Positions 63,767 through 64,000 of a DNA stretch of 64,000 bases are shown one piece after another. Source of the stretch: Micromonospora echinofusca. GTDB lineage: Bacteria; Actinomycetota; Actinomycetes; Mycobacteriales; Micromonosporaceae. The position numbers were made by a program, and so were the translations under genes. Numbering within the stretch: the stretch's first letter is position 1; every line of letters starts with the position of its first letter. The notes below the pieces were generated by a model that saw only the letters and a list, made by a program, of their open reading frames with translations, was not told where the DNA came from and searched no databases. The stretch is from contig NZ_LT607733.1 of NCBI RefSeq assembly GCF_900091445.1, forward strand, positions 881,001-945,000, in the 5' to 3' direction.

Positions 63767-63968
63767 AGAGGAGTTGCCCCAAGCGGGTTCCCACGATGTG
63801 GGACGCCCGACTGGTGTGTGGTTGTTCTTTGAGAACTCAACAGGGTGCTTGATAAGCCAGTGCCAAATTGATTTATACCCCTTGGCTGGCAGACTGTTTC
63901 GGTGGTTTGTTGGTCTTGGATTCCTTTGGCAACACTTTTTGTTGTCGGGACAGTTTTTCAACAAGTTT

Positions 63969-64000
63969 TTGTTGGAGAGTTTGATCCTGGCTCAGGACGA
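63969..64000 (+). rRNA. rrs: 16S ribosomal RNA, 5' end (cut by window edge)
   Basis: The conserved 16S start agagtttgatcctggctcag is at 63976-63995. Position 1 is set at about 63969 by alignment with the E. coli 5' end. Confidence 0.97.

Larger units (their letters stand above)
63318..63968. promoter_or_regulatory. rRNA operon promoter and leader region
   Basis: 651 bases. Three tandem promoters (listed separately) and, at 63822-63840, the leader motif gttctttgagaactcaa typical of actinobacterial pre-rRNA, which includes a boxA-like antitermination element. No protein gene is supported. Confidence 0.8.

Noticed and set aside
63290..63964. Open frames running through the rRNA promoter region
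   Set aside because: They cover the tandem promoters and leader, which are well supported; no family similarity or ribosome site.

Overview
The window is very GC-rich actinobacterial chromosome, most like Micromonospora or a close relative. The evidence is the GC content and GTG/TTG starts, a mycothiol-type DsbA protein, paired clpP1/clpP2, a CtaJ-like cytochrome oxidase subunit, an integrative element of the pSAM2 (AICE) type, and the start of an actinobacterial 16S rRNA gene at the right edge.

Layout. (1) 1-5336: one tightly overlapping operon for the 3-hydroxyanthranilate (kynurenine/tryptophan) meta-cleavage route, cut at its 5' end by the window edge: hydratase, acylating acetaldehyde dehydrogenase, aldolase, oxalocrotonate decarboxylase, RidA-type deaminase, 3-hydroxyanthranilate dioxygenase and ACMS decarboxylase. 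(2) 5467-8081: a secreted cutinase/polyester-hydrolase and an amidase. (3) 8137-14753: a conserved actinobacterial block (ctaJ-like, DUF5130, pepN, mycothiol-dependent nitroreductase-like DsbA protein, DUF1015, rpiB). (4) 14848-17437: small proteins and a secreted trypsin. (5) 18109-25094: a five-gene operon, the most striking region: a single-module A-T-R NRPS-like reductase, an aldo/keto reductase, a sulfotransferase, an HK97-fold shell protein that I read as a family 3 ('natural product') encapsulin, and an MFS exporter. (6) 25198-32964: FAD oxidoreductase, a subtilase with an altered oxyanion hole, an Hsp70/beta-propeller membrane fusion, an ECF41 sigma factor with its divergent AhpD-like partner, and an ASCH protein.

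(7) 33159-57391: two islands stacked at a tRNA-Gly(TCC) gene. The younger, 39485-57362, is a complete AICE: Nudix and XRE proteins, KorSA-like GntR repressor, Pra activator, TraB/FtsK translocase, SpdB2, HUH Rep, Xis and Int, with 45-bp attL and attR copies. Its left arm carries cargo: two hypothetical proteins, a cis-prenyltransferase, a low-GC two-gene cassette with a PD-(D/E)XK-like protein, and an IS256-family element. The older, about 33204-39484, lies between attL and a third, decayed att copy and carries an SDR, a truncated CdiI-like gene, a sigma factor/membrane protein pair and a secreted beta-propeller protein.

(8) 57580-64000: housekeeping: tRNA-Pro, tig, clpP1, clpP2, clpX, a nitrilase-family amidohydrolase, a small membrane protein, then an rRNA promoter region with three tandem promoters and the first bases of 16S rRNA.

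How parts work together: region 1 should convert 3-hydroxyanthranilate to pyruvate and acetyl-CoA. Region 5 looks like a compartment-associated pathway that reductively releases an activated amino acid, then reduces or sulfates the product and exports it. Tig and Clp form a folding/proteolysis locus with a ClgR-type operator upstream of clpP1.
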